Source: Robertmurraya sp047302285 (lineage in GTDB: Bacteria; Bacillota; Bacilli; Bacillales; Cytobacillaceae). From it: a DNA stretch of 64,000 bases. Of this stretch, positions 26,396-34,938 are shown in pieces. The stretch is from NCBI RefSeq assembly GCF_047302285.1, contig NZ_CP154845.1:3658001-3722000 (forward strand), in the 5' to 3' direction. Each line of letters starts with the position of its first letter. Positions within the stretch are counted from its first letter, which is position 1. Below the pieces are notes generated by a model, which did not search any database, was not told the DNA's origin, and worked only from the letters and a program-made list of their open reading frames with translations. The translations under genes and the position numbers were made by a program.

Positions 26396-27544
26396 TTAAT
26401 CATTTAGAGCAGACCAAATTATTTCATTTTCATTCTTTTCAATAGCGATTATAGCTGACAATAGACAATTATCTTCTTCATTATTTGTTAAGCCTGCATG
26501 AACAGAATACACATTCCCTTCTTCAAGAAGACAATCATTGTATGTGGTACCTAAAAATGGCTTTTGGTTTAGTGAAAGACCGATATTATAACCATACTTC
26601 TCTAAAGTAATTGGATGCATGGAATATGGCTCTATTAACTGGTTCGCACCTTCTAACAAACTACCTATAGATACACCGCTTTTCATGTTTACTTTAAAAT
26701 ACTGTAGAAGAGTAGCTGTTTTATTATGAATCTCTTTTTTCACTTTCGCTACTGTCACCATTCCGTCAACCCAATACCCTAAATACTCAATCGCAATATA
26801 AACAAACATGGGATCATTGCGAATTTCATTCACTTTATCAAACGGTTGAAGTGATCTTCCAAAATCAAGACTATAAAGGATTCTAACATCTTGTGCTCCT
26901 TGGTTACGTGCCAGTCGTTCTGCTTCAACAACGGCTGTAACAACACTTCCTTCTCTTCGATGAATTTCCTTCATAGCTTTCACTGAAGCATTCAGTATTT
27001 TACCTGCTTCCCGCATAACCACTCTTTCTGTAGGACGTTTTTTTCTTAGGATATTTTCCAACTGATCATCCAGCACTTTTATTTCTATAGAGTTTATGGC
27101 ACCCTTAATCTCGTCATATACATTAAACGGAATGATATCCAATCCACATATTCCAATACCTTCATGACCATTTTCCACTTGAGTGGTTTCTCTATTAAAC
27201 TCTTCTATTTCATTTTTCAAATTCTTAATGGCCCTAATTTCTTCGACCCATGTCAAGGTTTGAACATATGGAATATCACGTGTACCGGCCAGTTTTGCTA
27301 ACAGTTTCGTATCTCCATTAGACGATATTAATAATATGGCATAACTATGCTTGGGAATATAGTTTGAAAAATAAAATACCTTTTCGTAATTCCTAACATC
27401 TGAATAGATGATCACTCCCTTTAAATGCTGCTCCTTCATGATTTGCTGTAGGTGCTCCATACGAACGGTAAATTCATCTAAAGGAAAAAGCTCCTTATCC
27501 CAAGTGGAGCATCCATGTAGGACAACGGGTTGTATTGTTTTCAA
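26396..27544 (-). CDS. M24-family (creatinase/Xaa-Pro peptidase-like) protein, metal ligands not conserved
   Basis: About 382 residues. N-terminal creatinase domain (MEHLQQIMKEQHLKGVIIYS) and a pita-bread C-terminal domain (REAGKILNASVKAMKEI, VTAVVEAERLARNQGAQD). The usual metal ligands are absent: the first Asp strand reads FVYIAIEYLGYWVDGMV and the RGHGxG His motif is YGYNIGLSL. It may be a metal-free hydrolase like creatinase or a non-catalytic paralogue. TTG 27544 has GGGGG upstream; an ATG at 27559 is in frame but has no site. Sits between permease and PrpD genes. Confidence 0.72.
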   Translation of the reverse strand: MKTIQPVVLHGCSTWDKELFPLDEFTVRMEHLQQIMKEQHLKGVIIYSDVRNYEKVFYFSNYIPKHSYAILLISSNGDTKLLAKLAGTRDIPYVQTLTWVEEIRAIKNLKNEIEEFNRETTQVENGHEGIGICGLDIIPFNVYDEIKGAINSIEIKVLDDQLENILRKKRPTERVVMREAGKILNASVKAMKEIHRREGSVVTAVVEAERLARNQGAQDVRILYSLDFGRSLQPFDKVNEIRNDPMFVYIAIEYLGYWVDGMVTVAKVKKEIHNKTATLLQYFKVNMKSGVSIGSLLEGANQLIEPYSMHPITLEKYGYNIGLSLNQKPFLGTTYNDCLLEEGNVYSVHAGLTNNEEDNCLLSAIIAIEKNENEIIWSALND

Positions 27545-27559
27545 ATTTATGACCCCCAT

Positions 27560-28333
27560 TTATTTTTGCCACTTTAATAGCTGAGATTCAATAACCCGTA
27601 ATAGTTGGGTAATGATCAAACCAAATAATACAACGATGACTAACGCTACAAAAAGTTTAGCCGTTTGGAGTTGTGCACCGTAAAAGCTAATCCGAAACCC
27701 TAACCCTGCGTTAGAGCAAAACATTTCACCCACAACCACGCCGATTAAAGCACGTTCTACCCCAATTCTCCATCCAGTTACAATCATTGGCCTGGCTGAG
27801 GGCAATGCTACCTTCGTTAAAACTTGAAAATTGTTGGCTCCAAACGATCTAGCTGCTCTAACTAAGATGGGATTCATATTTTTTACACCAGAAATGGTAT
27901 TTACCGTTATCGGAATCACCGCAAATAAAAATCCTAAAACCACTACCGTATTAAAGCCGAGACCAAACCAAATCAAGAATAATGGATAAAAGGCAATCAA
28001 TGGAGTGGAGTAAAGAAACCAGATAAATGGTTCTGCAATATATTCAGCACGTTTGTACCACCCTATAACTAACCCTAAAATAACTCCAACAAACGCGGCT
28101 ACTCCAAATGCAATAATAAACTCAAAAATTGTGACCCCAAAGTCTGCCCAGAGTGCTCCCTCAACGGTCAATTCTACGGCTGCATTGATAATTTGCGCAG
28201 GGCTACTAACCATTAGAGGGTTAAACCACTCTAAAATCGCTGATATTTGCCATAATAGTAAAATCAATAATAAACCAATTATCCCTAGAATTACTTGTTC
28301 TCCCTTTCGATTTAGGGTTCCTAATGTTCTCAT
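27560..28333 (-). CDS. ABC transporter permease (SsuC/TauC type), second subunit
   Basis: About 257 residues, six membrane segments, with the ABC permease cytoplasmic loop motif about EAA: PILVRAARSFGANNFQVLTK and PSARPMIVTGWRIGVERAL. Imports small organosulfur, nitrogen or heterocyclic compounds with the SBP and ATPase of the same cluster. Start ATG 28333 is eight bases after AGGAGGGG; a TTG at 28357 lies in the previous gene. It starts six bases after the upstream permease stop. Likely forms a heterodimer with the other permease. Confidence 0.85.
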   Translation of the reverse strand: MRTLGTLNRKGEQVILGIIGLLLILLLWQISAILEWFNPLMVSSPAQIINAAVELTVEGALWADFGVTIFEFIIAFGVAAFVGVILGLVIGWYKRAEYIAEPFIWFLYSTPLIAFYPLFLIWFGLGFNTVVVLGFLFAVIPITVNTISGVKNMNPILVRAARSFGANNFQVLTKVALPSARPMIVTGWRIGVERALIGVVVGEMFCSNAGLGFRISFYGAQLQTAKLFVALVIVVLFGLIITQLLRVIESQLLKWQK

Positions 28334-28338
28334 CACTT

Positions 28339-29160
28339 TTACCCCTCCTGTCGCCAAGGTGTCAATTTTCTTTCTAATCCTTGGAAGGCGGTAGTACCCA
28401 CAAACCCTAGACCTCCAACGATAATAATTAAAAAGAATAATTGATCGGTTCTCATTGCATTACCTGCCGTTTGAATTAGATAACCCAACCCAGCCATTGA
28501 GACGTACATTTCACCAATCACAAATCCCAGTATACCTCTTCCCCAACCAAGTCGAATCCCTGTCATCATGGCTGGAAGAGATCCAGGTAAAAAGATCTTC
28601 GTAAACAACTGTTTACGTGAAGCACCGTACGAACGCCCAGCTCTGATTAACAGTGGCTCCACCTGTCGTATCCCCGTCATCGTATTAATGAGAATCGGAA
28701 AAACTGCCCCAATAAATACAACAAAGATTTTGCTCCCCATACCTACGCCAAACCACATGACAAAAAGTGGAATAAGAGCAACACGTGGTGTAGCATAAAG
28801 AGCCATGATTACAGGATCAAAAAGCCCTCCAATAATTCGGTTCCAGCCCATCACGATCCCAATAAGAAGACCCACTACAATGGCCAAGATAAATCCAATA
28901 AATAGTTCAGCTAGCGAGATATATAAGTGATAAAAAAAACCACCGTTAACAACCACGTTATAGCCTGCCTGAATGACACTTGAAGGTTTGCTAATATATC
29001 TCGGGTCAATAAGCTGAAGAGAACCAATAATTTCCCAAATAATCAGAAAAATAACAACGGAGCTAATTCCATAAATCTGTTGTTCTGTCACTTTATTAAA
29101 AATGGATTTTTTGTTAAATGGTGTAGGTATATTTTGAAGTTCCACTTTATTTATCTTCAC
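28339..29160 (-). CDS. ABC transporter permease (SsuC/TauC type), first subunit
   Basis: 273 residues; TM segments at about 34-52 and 85-245. EAA loop: PLLIRAGRSYGASRKQLFTK then LPGSLPAMMTGIRLGWGRG. Homologous to the following permease, suggesting a heterodimeric channel. GTG start at 29160 with GGAGGTATTTAATC upstream, located right after the (frameshifted) ATPase gene, so the order is SBP - ATPase - permease - permease. Confidence 0.85.
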   Translation of the reverse strand: MKINKVELQNIPTPFNKKSIFNKVTEQQIYGISSVVIFLIIWEIIGSLQLIDPRYISKPSSVIQAGYNVVVNGGFFYHLYISLAELFIGFILAIVVGLLIGIVMGWNRIIGGLFDPVIMALYATPRVALIPLFVMWFGVGMGSKIFVVFIGAVFPILINTMTGIRQVEPLLIRAGRSYGASRKQLFTKIFLPGSLPAMMTGIRLGWGRGILGFVIGEMYVSMAGLGYLIQTAGNAMRTDQLFFLIIIVGGLGFVGTTAFQGLERKLTPWRQEG

Positions 29161-29173
29161 GATTAAATACCTC

Positions 29174-29961
29174 CTATTTCCACCCTGCTGCAGATTTTAC
29201 CTCATCCTCTAATAACTCCCAGAGATGCCGTCTTAATCTTCCAAACTCTGCTGACTCCTTTACCTCGAGACCTCTAGGTCTTGGGATATTTACGTTAATG
29301 ATTTCTTTTATTTTCCCTGGTCGAGCACTCATGACGACAATTTTATCAGCCAAATAAATTGCTCATCAATTCCATGGGTGACAAAAAATACAGTTTTTCT
29401 ATTATCCTCCCAAATTTTAAGTAACTCCGATTGCATGATTTCTCTTGTTTGCGCATCTAATGCTCCAAATGGTTCATCCATTAAAAGAATATCGGGATTT
29501 ACTGCCAAAGCCCTTGCAATTCCCACCCTTTGACGCATTCCTCCAGAAAGCTGATGAGGATAACTTTTAGCAAAGCTTTTTAAACCAACAAGCTGAAGAT
29601 ATTTCTCTGCAGCATTTTTTAACGTACTTTTATTCTCGTTTTGAAGTTCTAATCCAAACCAAATGTTGCTTTCAATGGTCCGCCAAGGCAAAAGGGCAAA
29701 CTCTTGAAACACGAGAGCACGATCTTTTCCTGGACCTGTGACTGGCTTTCCATCCACTAAAATTTCTCCTTTAGTTTGTTTAATCAATCCATCGATTGCT
29801 AATAATAATGTACTTTTGCCACACCCACTAGGTCCTACAATCGTGACGAATTCTCCTCGCTCCACATCAACACCTACACCCGATAGCGCAACGAAATCAT
29901 CCCCTGTATTCCGATTTTTGTACACAATATCAACATCTTGAATGCTTACATGTGTCATCAT
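29174..29961 (-). pseudogene. ABC transporter ATP-binding protein (SsuB/TauB type), frameshifted
   Basis: Walker A GPSGCGKSTLL, Q-loop FQEFALLPWRT, signature QLSGGMRQRVGIARAL, Walker B LMDEPFGALDA and H-loop VTHGIDE are intact. After DE the frame shifts near 29361: the current frame stops at 29329, whereas the next frame reads IYLADKIVVMSARPGKIKEI and on to WELLEDEV and stop 29174. Inserting one base in GAGCAATTTATTTGG restores the normal SsuB C-terminus (about 60 residues). The core ATPase may still work. Either a recent mutation or a sequence error. Confidence 0.8.
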
Positions 29962-30043
29962 TGCCCCTCCTCCATGTCTATCTTTTAATAGATATAGTAT
30001 GGAGTAATGAACAACTCCATACTATTTTTGCTAATCTCTTTTA

Positions 30044-31054
30044 CTACTCATTCACCCATTCATCTAGAGAATCAATAAATGTTCTATCTAACCATTTATC
30101 CTCACTCCAAGGCTGATCAGTATCTCCAGATTCAACTGAGATTTCCCAGAAGAAATCTAAACCTTCTTTATCGGTTCCACCGTTTTTATCAAACCCAAGT
30201 GTAACCTCTTCTACAGCTAATTTTGCATACTTCTCTTCTAAATTGAGTTTATCCATCAACACCTTAACAGACTCATCAGGATGTTCCTCATTGTACTCGA
30301 CAGCTTTCACCATAGCTCGAAGAAATGCTTTAATGGTTTCTGGATTATTTTTCACAAATTCCTCTTTCCCATAAATAACATGTTGCGGCCATGTTGGAGA
30401 AATGTCCTTCTCATTTAAAAGTAAATTCATGCCTAAATCTGCGGCCATAAATTTTTCAGGTGTTGAAAGAATATTTGCATCCATCTGTCCTGATTCCATC
30501 GCTGCTATTCTTGCTGCTGAACCTCCACCCTGTAAAATCTCAACGTCTTTTTCCGGGTCAAATCCTGCTTCTTTAATGACGTAACGAGTTAAGAAATCCG
30601 TTAAAGAACCGTAAGACGTTACTCCAAACTTGGCACCTTTAATCTGATCCATAGAAGTTAAATTAGGACTATACCATTCAAAATCTGAATGGTTGAAGCC
30701 GCCCCAAAAAGCAATAAATGGCTGATTTGAATTAATTGCTTTTACTAAACCTGTTAAGGATGCAGCATTAATATCCACCGAATCTCCAACTAAGGCTTGT
30801 GCAACTCCAGCATCTCCCTTAAAACCATAGATTTCCACATCTAATCCTTCATCTTTAAAGAAACCTTTACTATCTGCCAAATAAAGAGGTAAAAAAGTAG
30901 AAGTATCTATCGGTAATCCAACTTTTAAACTTGTTTTTTCCAATCCGTTTCCTGACCCGTTACTACTACTTGAACCACCAGAACAGCCTATTAATCCTAT
31001 GATCAACGCGGCTAAAAGAAGCCCTAGCCGAATTTTTTTAAAGTCTTTTTCCAC
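30044..31054 (-). CDS. ABC transporter substrate-binding lipoprotein (SsuA/ThiY-like)
   Basis: About 336 residues. Lipoprotein signal peptide (lipobox LIGC, followed by a Ser/Gly/Asn linker), then a periplasmic-binding type II fold of the NMT1/SsuA class: SLKVGLPIDTSTFLPLYLAD, LVGDSVDINAASLTGLVKAI, ESGQMDANILS. It captures the substrate for the two permeases and the ATPase. GTG 31054 is used because AAGGTAGG is eight bases upstream; the GTG at 31063 is too close. Ligand unknown; context (hydantoinase, M24, nitroreductase) suggests a nitrogen heterocycle or amide. Confidence 0.85.
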   Translation of the reverse strand: MEKDFKKIRLGLLLAALIIGLIGCSGGSSSSNGSGNGLEKTSLKVGLPIDTSTFLPLYLADSKGFFKDEGLDVEIYGFKGDAGVAQALVGDSVDINAASLTGLVKAINSNQPFIAFWGGFNHSDFEWYSPNLTSMDQIKGAKFGVTSYGSLTDFLTRYVIKEAGFDPEKDVEILQGGGSAARIAAMESGQMDANILSTPEKFMAADLGMNLLLNEKDISPTWPQHVIYGKEEFVKNNPETIKAFLRAMVKAVEYNEEHPDESVKVLMDKLNLEEKYAKLAVEEVTLGFDKNGGTDKEGLDFFWEISVESGDTDQPWSEDKWLDRTFIDSLDEWVNE

Positions 31055-31161
31055 GTTTAGCACCTACCTTACATTTTTTTAGATAAATAGATAGCGCTTT
31101 CAATAATGATGAATTTTTGAACAGATGACGCATTCATGCATCACCTGTCCCTGAAGTAAAT

Positions 31162-31956
31162 TTACTTATCGCCTTCTCCATAGGAGATTCGATATTTCCC
31201 TACAGTTTTCCCACGTAATCCAGCGATATATTGTAGGATTTGTTCATTGCTCAAATATTTACTTTGGTCGTAGCCATCATAATGAACCATTTCACTTAAT
31301 TCGCGTCGCACCCCTCTTTTTGGTTCAACAGCCGGATAACCAATCGGAATGATTAAATAGACGGTGTAAATGTCTGGAATATCCAGTATTTTCTTATACA
31401 TATCTTGAATATGAACTGTTATCCATTGCGTACCCAGTCCAAGAGATGCAGCCGTTAAATGCATAATTTGACAGCAATTAGCTAACCCATCTGTTAAATG
31501 AGTCTGATCTCTTCCAAATGTATGTCCCGCCATAACGGTTCCCCATTGACGGCGACCATCACCAATCACAACAATAATTTCTGGTGCTTCATGCCATTTA
31601 CTACGACTTTTTAGATGAGCCAGTTGTTCTTGGGGATCTGGACTATAATCTGCTAAATGAAAGGAAGGATGCCTAAGTTCAGGTATTCTCTGTTGCTCCA
31701 TCCAGTAAGCATAATCGATATTGACTTCCTTATATGCCTCACATATCGCTTTCTTTTTTTCGGGATCACGAACGATGATAAATTCCCATGGTTGAGAATT
31801 CGCTCCTGACATGGCCCATCTTCCAGCTTCCACTACCTTTTCTGTATATCCCTGGGGAATCGGATCTGATTTTAAGCTACGAATACTGCTTCGGTTTTGG
31901 ATTAAATCTAACAAAAATTCATAATCTTTTGTATTTTTTTCATCTTTAACAGTCAT
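31162..31956 (-). CDS. Nitroreductase-family flavoprotein
   Basis: About 264 residues. FMN-binding nitroreductase pattern: RSSIRSLKSDPIPQGYTEKV, AGRWAMSGANSQPWEFIIV, and GLGTQWITVH with IPIGYPA near the end. These FMN enzymes reduce or dehydrogenate a wide range of substrates, including BluB-like ring cleavage. ATG 31956 has GAGGAG upstream; an in-frame start at 32016 lacks a site. The middle insert (ELRHPSFHLADYSPDPQEQL) is unusual. Between the M24 gene and the SBP, so part of the same pathway. Confidence 0.82.
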   Translation of the reverse strand: MTVKDEKNTKDYEFLLDLIQNRSSIRSLKSDPIPQGYTEKVVEAGRWAMSGANSQPWEFIIVRDPEKKKAICEAYKEVNIDYAYWMEQQRIPELRHPSFHLADYSPDPQEQLAHLKSRSKWHEAPEIIVVIGDGRRQWGTVMAGHTFGRDQTHLTDGLANCCQIMHLTAASLGLGTQWITVHIQDMYKKILDIPDIYTVYLIIPIGYPAVEPKRGVRRELSEMVHYDGYDQSKYLSNEQILQYIAGLRGKTVGKYRISYGEGDK

Positions 31957-32018
31957 TATAATACACTCTCCTCTTTTTAGCATAATCATTTTTAATATAG
32001 TGAAAATATTATACAAAT

Positions 32019-33176
32019 TTATAAATCTACCATAGATAATGATGCTCTTTTGTTTGTCAGTGTCTCTGCACCATTAGCTGTTATGAGAACGGGTTCACCA
32101 CATAATAGATAACCTGTTTCAGGCATGTATTGATTAGGGTGGATAACAAAAAACATTCCATCTTTTAAAACAATATCATTATGCATTCCAACGTCTCCAG
32201 GTAGCAATGAGCTTAAACCTAACCCATGCCCTCGAACTCTCATATAAGGAGGCACACAATATTTAGCGTAACCAGCTTCTTCAATTGGTTTATTAATCGC
32301 ATAAAACACGTCTGACATTCTGTTACCAGGTTTTGCAGCTTTTATCCCTTCATCCATCGCATAAACAAGTAGATGATACTTCTCTTGTAATTGCTTGTAA
32401 TTCTCATTTCCTAGTACTACACTTCGGCATATTTGACTAAATTGCCGTTGATAACCAGGAGAGATTTCTGCAAGGATGATATCTCCTGGTTCTAATTTTC
32501 TATGCCTCGGTGGACGTACAGCCTGGTTGTGCGATGATGCACTCATTAATAAGAAATTATCATCTGCTCCAAGTGATTTCATGAATGTAACTAATTCCCC
32601 AGCCAACTGATATTCATACATACCAGGTCTCGCAACCTCTAATAACTTTTCAAATCCACGTTCTGCAATCCAAGTAGCTTTTCTAGCACTCTCTATTTCT
32701 TTATCCGTCTTGACATCAGCAATTCCCTTAAAATCGTTGGTTACATTGTTTATTCCCTCATTAAAGAGTCGCGACACTTTGTAGTAGTTGCCAGTGTTCA
32801 TCCTGTCTAGTCCAATAAAGCCAATTTTTTCTGGAGATTTTGCATAAGCCTGTAATTTTTCTGTTAAAGCTTCAACTAGATCATACGTCCCCACCACATG
32901 AGTTGTGCTAGAATCCCGCTTCGCTCTTTCTACATCCCAACTAGGTGTGGTAATAAGTGTCGTTTCACCACTTTTACTTAAGATGACAGCACTTTCTCCA
33001 ATCGATTTAAAACCGCTCAGTTGCAAGTTGAAATTAGGTTCTAAAAATGTGTGTACCCCGTTGAAATAAGCGACTACATAATCTAAGTTTTGTTCGACCA
33101 TTTTTTGAATAAATTCATTGATTCTTAGGATTGAGCCAATTTCCATTTTTGAATCTACCACTCGATTCTCACTCAT
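32019..33176 (-). CDS. M24-family creatinase-like hydrolase
   Basis: About 385 residues. N-terminal creatinase domain to about 150, then a pita-bread domain: SSHNQAVRPPRHRKLEPGD, ILAEISPGYQRQFSQICRSV, VRGHGLGLS, FVIHPNQYMPETGY, CGEPVLIT. The catalytic His motif RGHGLG is kept but both Asp ligands of the first metal strand are lost (E and Q positions), as in metal-free creatinase. Likely hydrolyses a C-N bond of a small urea- or amide-like compound. ATG 33176 follows AAAGGA and overlaps the HyuB stop. Confidence 0.78.
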   Translation of the reverse strand: MSENRVVDSKMEIGSILRINEFIQKMVEQNLDYVVAYFNGVHTFLEPNFNLQLSGFKSIGESAVILSKSGETTLITTPSWDVERAKRDSSTTHVVGTYDLVEALTEKLQAYAKSPEKIGFIGLDRMNTGNYYKVSRLFNEGINNVTNDFKGIADVKTDKEIESARKATWIAERGFEKLLEVARPGMYEYQLAGELVTFMKSLGADDNFLLMSASSHNQAVRPPRHRKLEPGDIILAEISPGYQRQFSQICRSVVLGNENYKQLQEKYHLLVYAMDEGIKAAKPGNRMSDVFYAINKPIEEAGYAKYCVPPYMRVRGHGLGLSSLLPGDVGMHNDIVLKDGMFFVIHPNQYMPETGYLLCGEPVLITANGAETLTNKRASLSMVDL

Positions 33177-34938
33177 TGACTTCAATCCTTTTTTCCATTT
33201 GTTCTCTCAACTTATTTGTTTCTTCCATATTAAGGGACAAATTATCTGAATTAAGCACAACACCATAATCCGTTTTCGCTTTTTCTACTGAAATAAATCC
33301 CTCCTTCACATCTGATAGTACCTTTTCAACATCTCTTTGATTCGGATGCCCCCATCCACCTCCTCCCGGAGTACGTACAATGACTTCTGTATCCTTAGGA
33401 ACGGTATAGCGATAGACGTCGACACTATTCCAACTATCTTCATGAGGTAACTTTAAGAGATAATCAGAGTTATCGCCTTCTTTTCCTCCCCATAATCCCC
33501 AAGGTGGACACTTCCGTCTTCGTCCTTGAGTTAGATTCCATTGCACCTCCACTAAATTTCTAACTCTTACATCTAACCCAAGTCCTCCTCTAAACTTTCC
33601 AGCTCCTCCTGAGTCTGAACGTAAAGATCTTTCCTCTATTAAAATAGGAGCCTTAATTTCAATACTTTCGATTGGAGCATTCCTTACATCTCCCTGACAT
33701 ACTGATACGGAGGCTGATTCACCGTCTTCAAATGGTCTTCCACCCCAGCCGCCTCCTTCTATACTTTGCAAAACAAAGCCTTTCTTGGTTCTTGGATCTG
33801 TTCCAAAGCAGACAATCGTTCCACCTAAGTACCCCATATGAGCAGCTGGAATTTTATCAGGAATCGCAGGAGCTAACGCCTTAAGTACCGTATCAATAAC
33901 GGTTGGTAAAATGATACTCCACTTAGCCATTGGAGCTGGGTACTTCGCCATCATCACATTCCCTTCTGGAATGACTACTTTTAGAGCACTAAAGGAGCCT
34001 TCATTTACAGGATCTAAAGGAGTCGTTATAGCTTTAAAAGCAACTACTGCTGCTGCAAATGTTCTAGAATTAATGGCACCTTTTCTTTGGTCAGAGCTTC
34101 CTGAAAAATCGATCGTCATATCATCATCACCAACTGTAACTTTGGCATGAATTCTTACGGGATCATTAGGAGTAAATCCATCATCATCGATCCATGATTC
34201 TGCTTCATATACTCCATTCGGAATTTTCGCTAGAATTTTCCTACACTTTTCCTCTGTTTGCGAAAAAATGGTTTCAATATAAAATTTAACTTTTTCCTCT
34301 CCATATTTAGAAAACAATTCTTCCATTCTTCGTTCTGCTAAATTACAAGATGCAATTTGTGCTCGCATATCTCCTAGTGAGGATTCAGGAAAGCGAATAT
34401 TATCCTTTATGACTTTTAATAGGGTTTGATTATATTGTCCAGCCTCGATGATCTTTAACTGATCTAGTTGAAGACCTTCCATCCACGGATCTGATATTTT
34501 CACGCCCCCACCAAATCCGGTACTAAGTCCCCCTACATCCATCCAATGGGCTCGAACCATGGCAAAGCAAATCAATTCTTCTTTATAGAAAATCGGAGTA
34601 AAAATAACAATATTATTTAAATGCTGGCCAGCAACTGCTTGATGATTCGTTATTAAAACATCTCCCTTAGAGAATCCTTCTTCACCGTATTTCTCCATAG
34701 CATCTTCGATAATGACACCTAAGTCAGCAACAAAATGGGAAACTCCCCCTAGATTTTGAGAAATCAGTCGGCCTTTTTTATCAATCAAGGCACAGCAATA
34801 ATCACGAACTTCATAAACCATCATGTTGTATGAAGCACGCTGTAAGTCTGCAGACATTTCATTCGAAATAGCAGGAAGTGCATTTCGTATCACTTCTAGT
34901 GTTACAGGATCTAATATCTGTTCTTGCACCTTACTCAT
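33169..34938 (-). CDS. hyuB: Hydantoinase B/oxoprolinase subunit
   Basis: 589 residues of the HyuB/5-oxoprolinase C-terminal type: DPVTLEVIRNALPAISNEMS, SHFVADLGV, ITNHQAVAGQHLNNIVIFTP, HWMDVGG, GGGWGGRPFEDGES, and GGAGKFRGGLGLDVRV. Works with HyuA to hydrolyse hydantoins, 5-oxoproline or carboxylate acceptors (acetophenone carboxylase-like) in an ATP-dependent way. Overlaps HyuA by eight bases and the downstream M24 gene by eight. Substrate cannot be read from sequence. Confidence 0.88.
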   Translation of the reverse strand: MSKVQEQILDPVTLEVIRNALPAISNEMSADLQRASYNMMVYEVRDYCCALIDKKGRLISQNLGGVSHFVADLGVIIEDAMEKYGEEGFSKGDVLITNHQAVAGQHLNNIVIFTPIFYKEELICFAMVRAHWMDVGGLSTGFGGGVKISDPWMEGLQLDQLKIIEAGQYNQTLLKVIKDNIRFPESSLGDMRAQIASCNLAERRMEELFSKYGEEKVKFYIETIFSQTEEKCRKILAKIPNGVYEAESWIDDDGFTPNDPVRIHAKVTVGDDDMTIDFSGSSDQRKGAINSRTFAAAVVAFKAITTPLDPVNEGSFSALKVVIPEGNVMMAKYPAPMAKWSIILPTVIDTVLKALAPAIPDKIPAAHMGYLGGTIVCFGTDPRTKKGFVLQSIEGGGWGGRPFEDGESASVSVCQGDVRNAPIESIEIKAPILIEERSLRSDSGGAGKFRGGLGLDVRVRNLVEVQWNLTQGRRRKCPPWGLWGGKEGDNSDYLLKLPHEDSWNSVDVYRYTVPKDTEVIVRTPGGGGWGHPNQRDVEKVLSDVKEGFISVEKAKTDYGVVLNSDNLSLNMEETNKLREQMEKRIEVNE

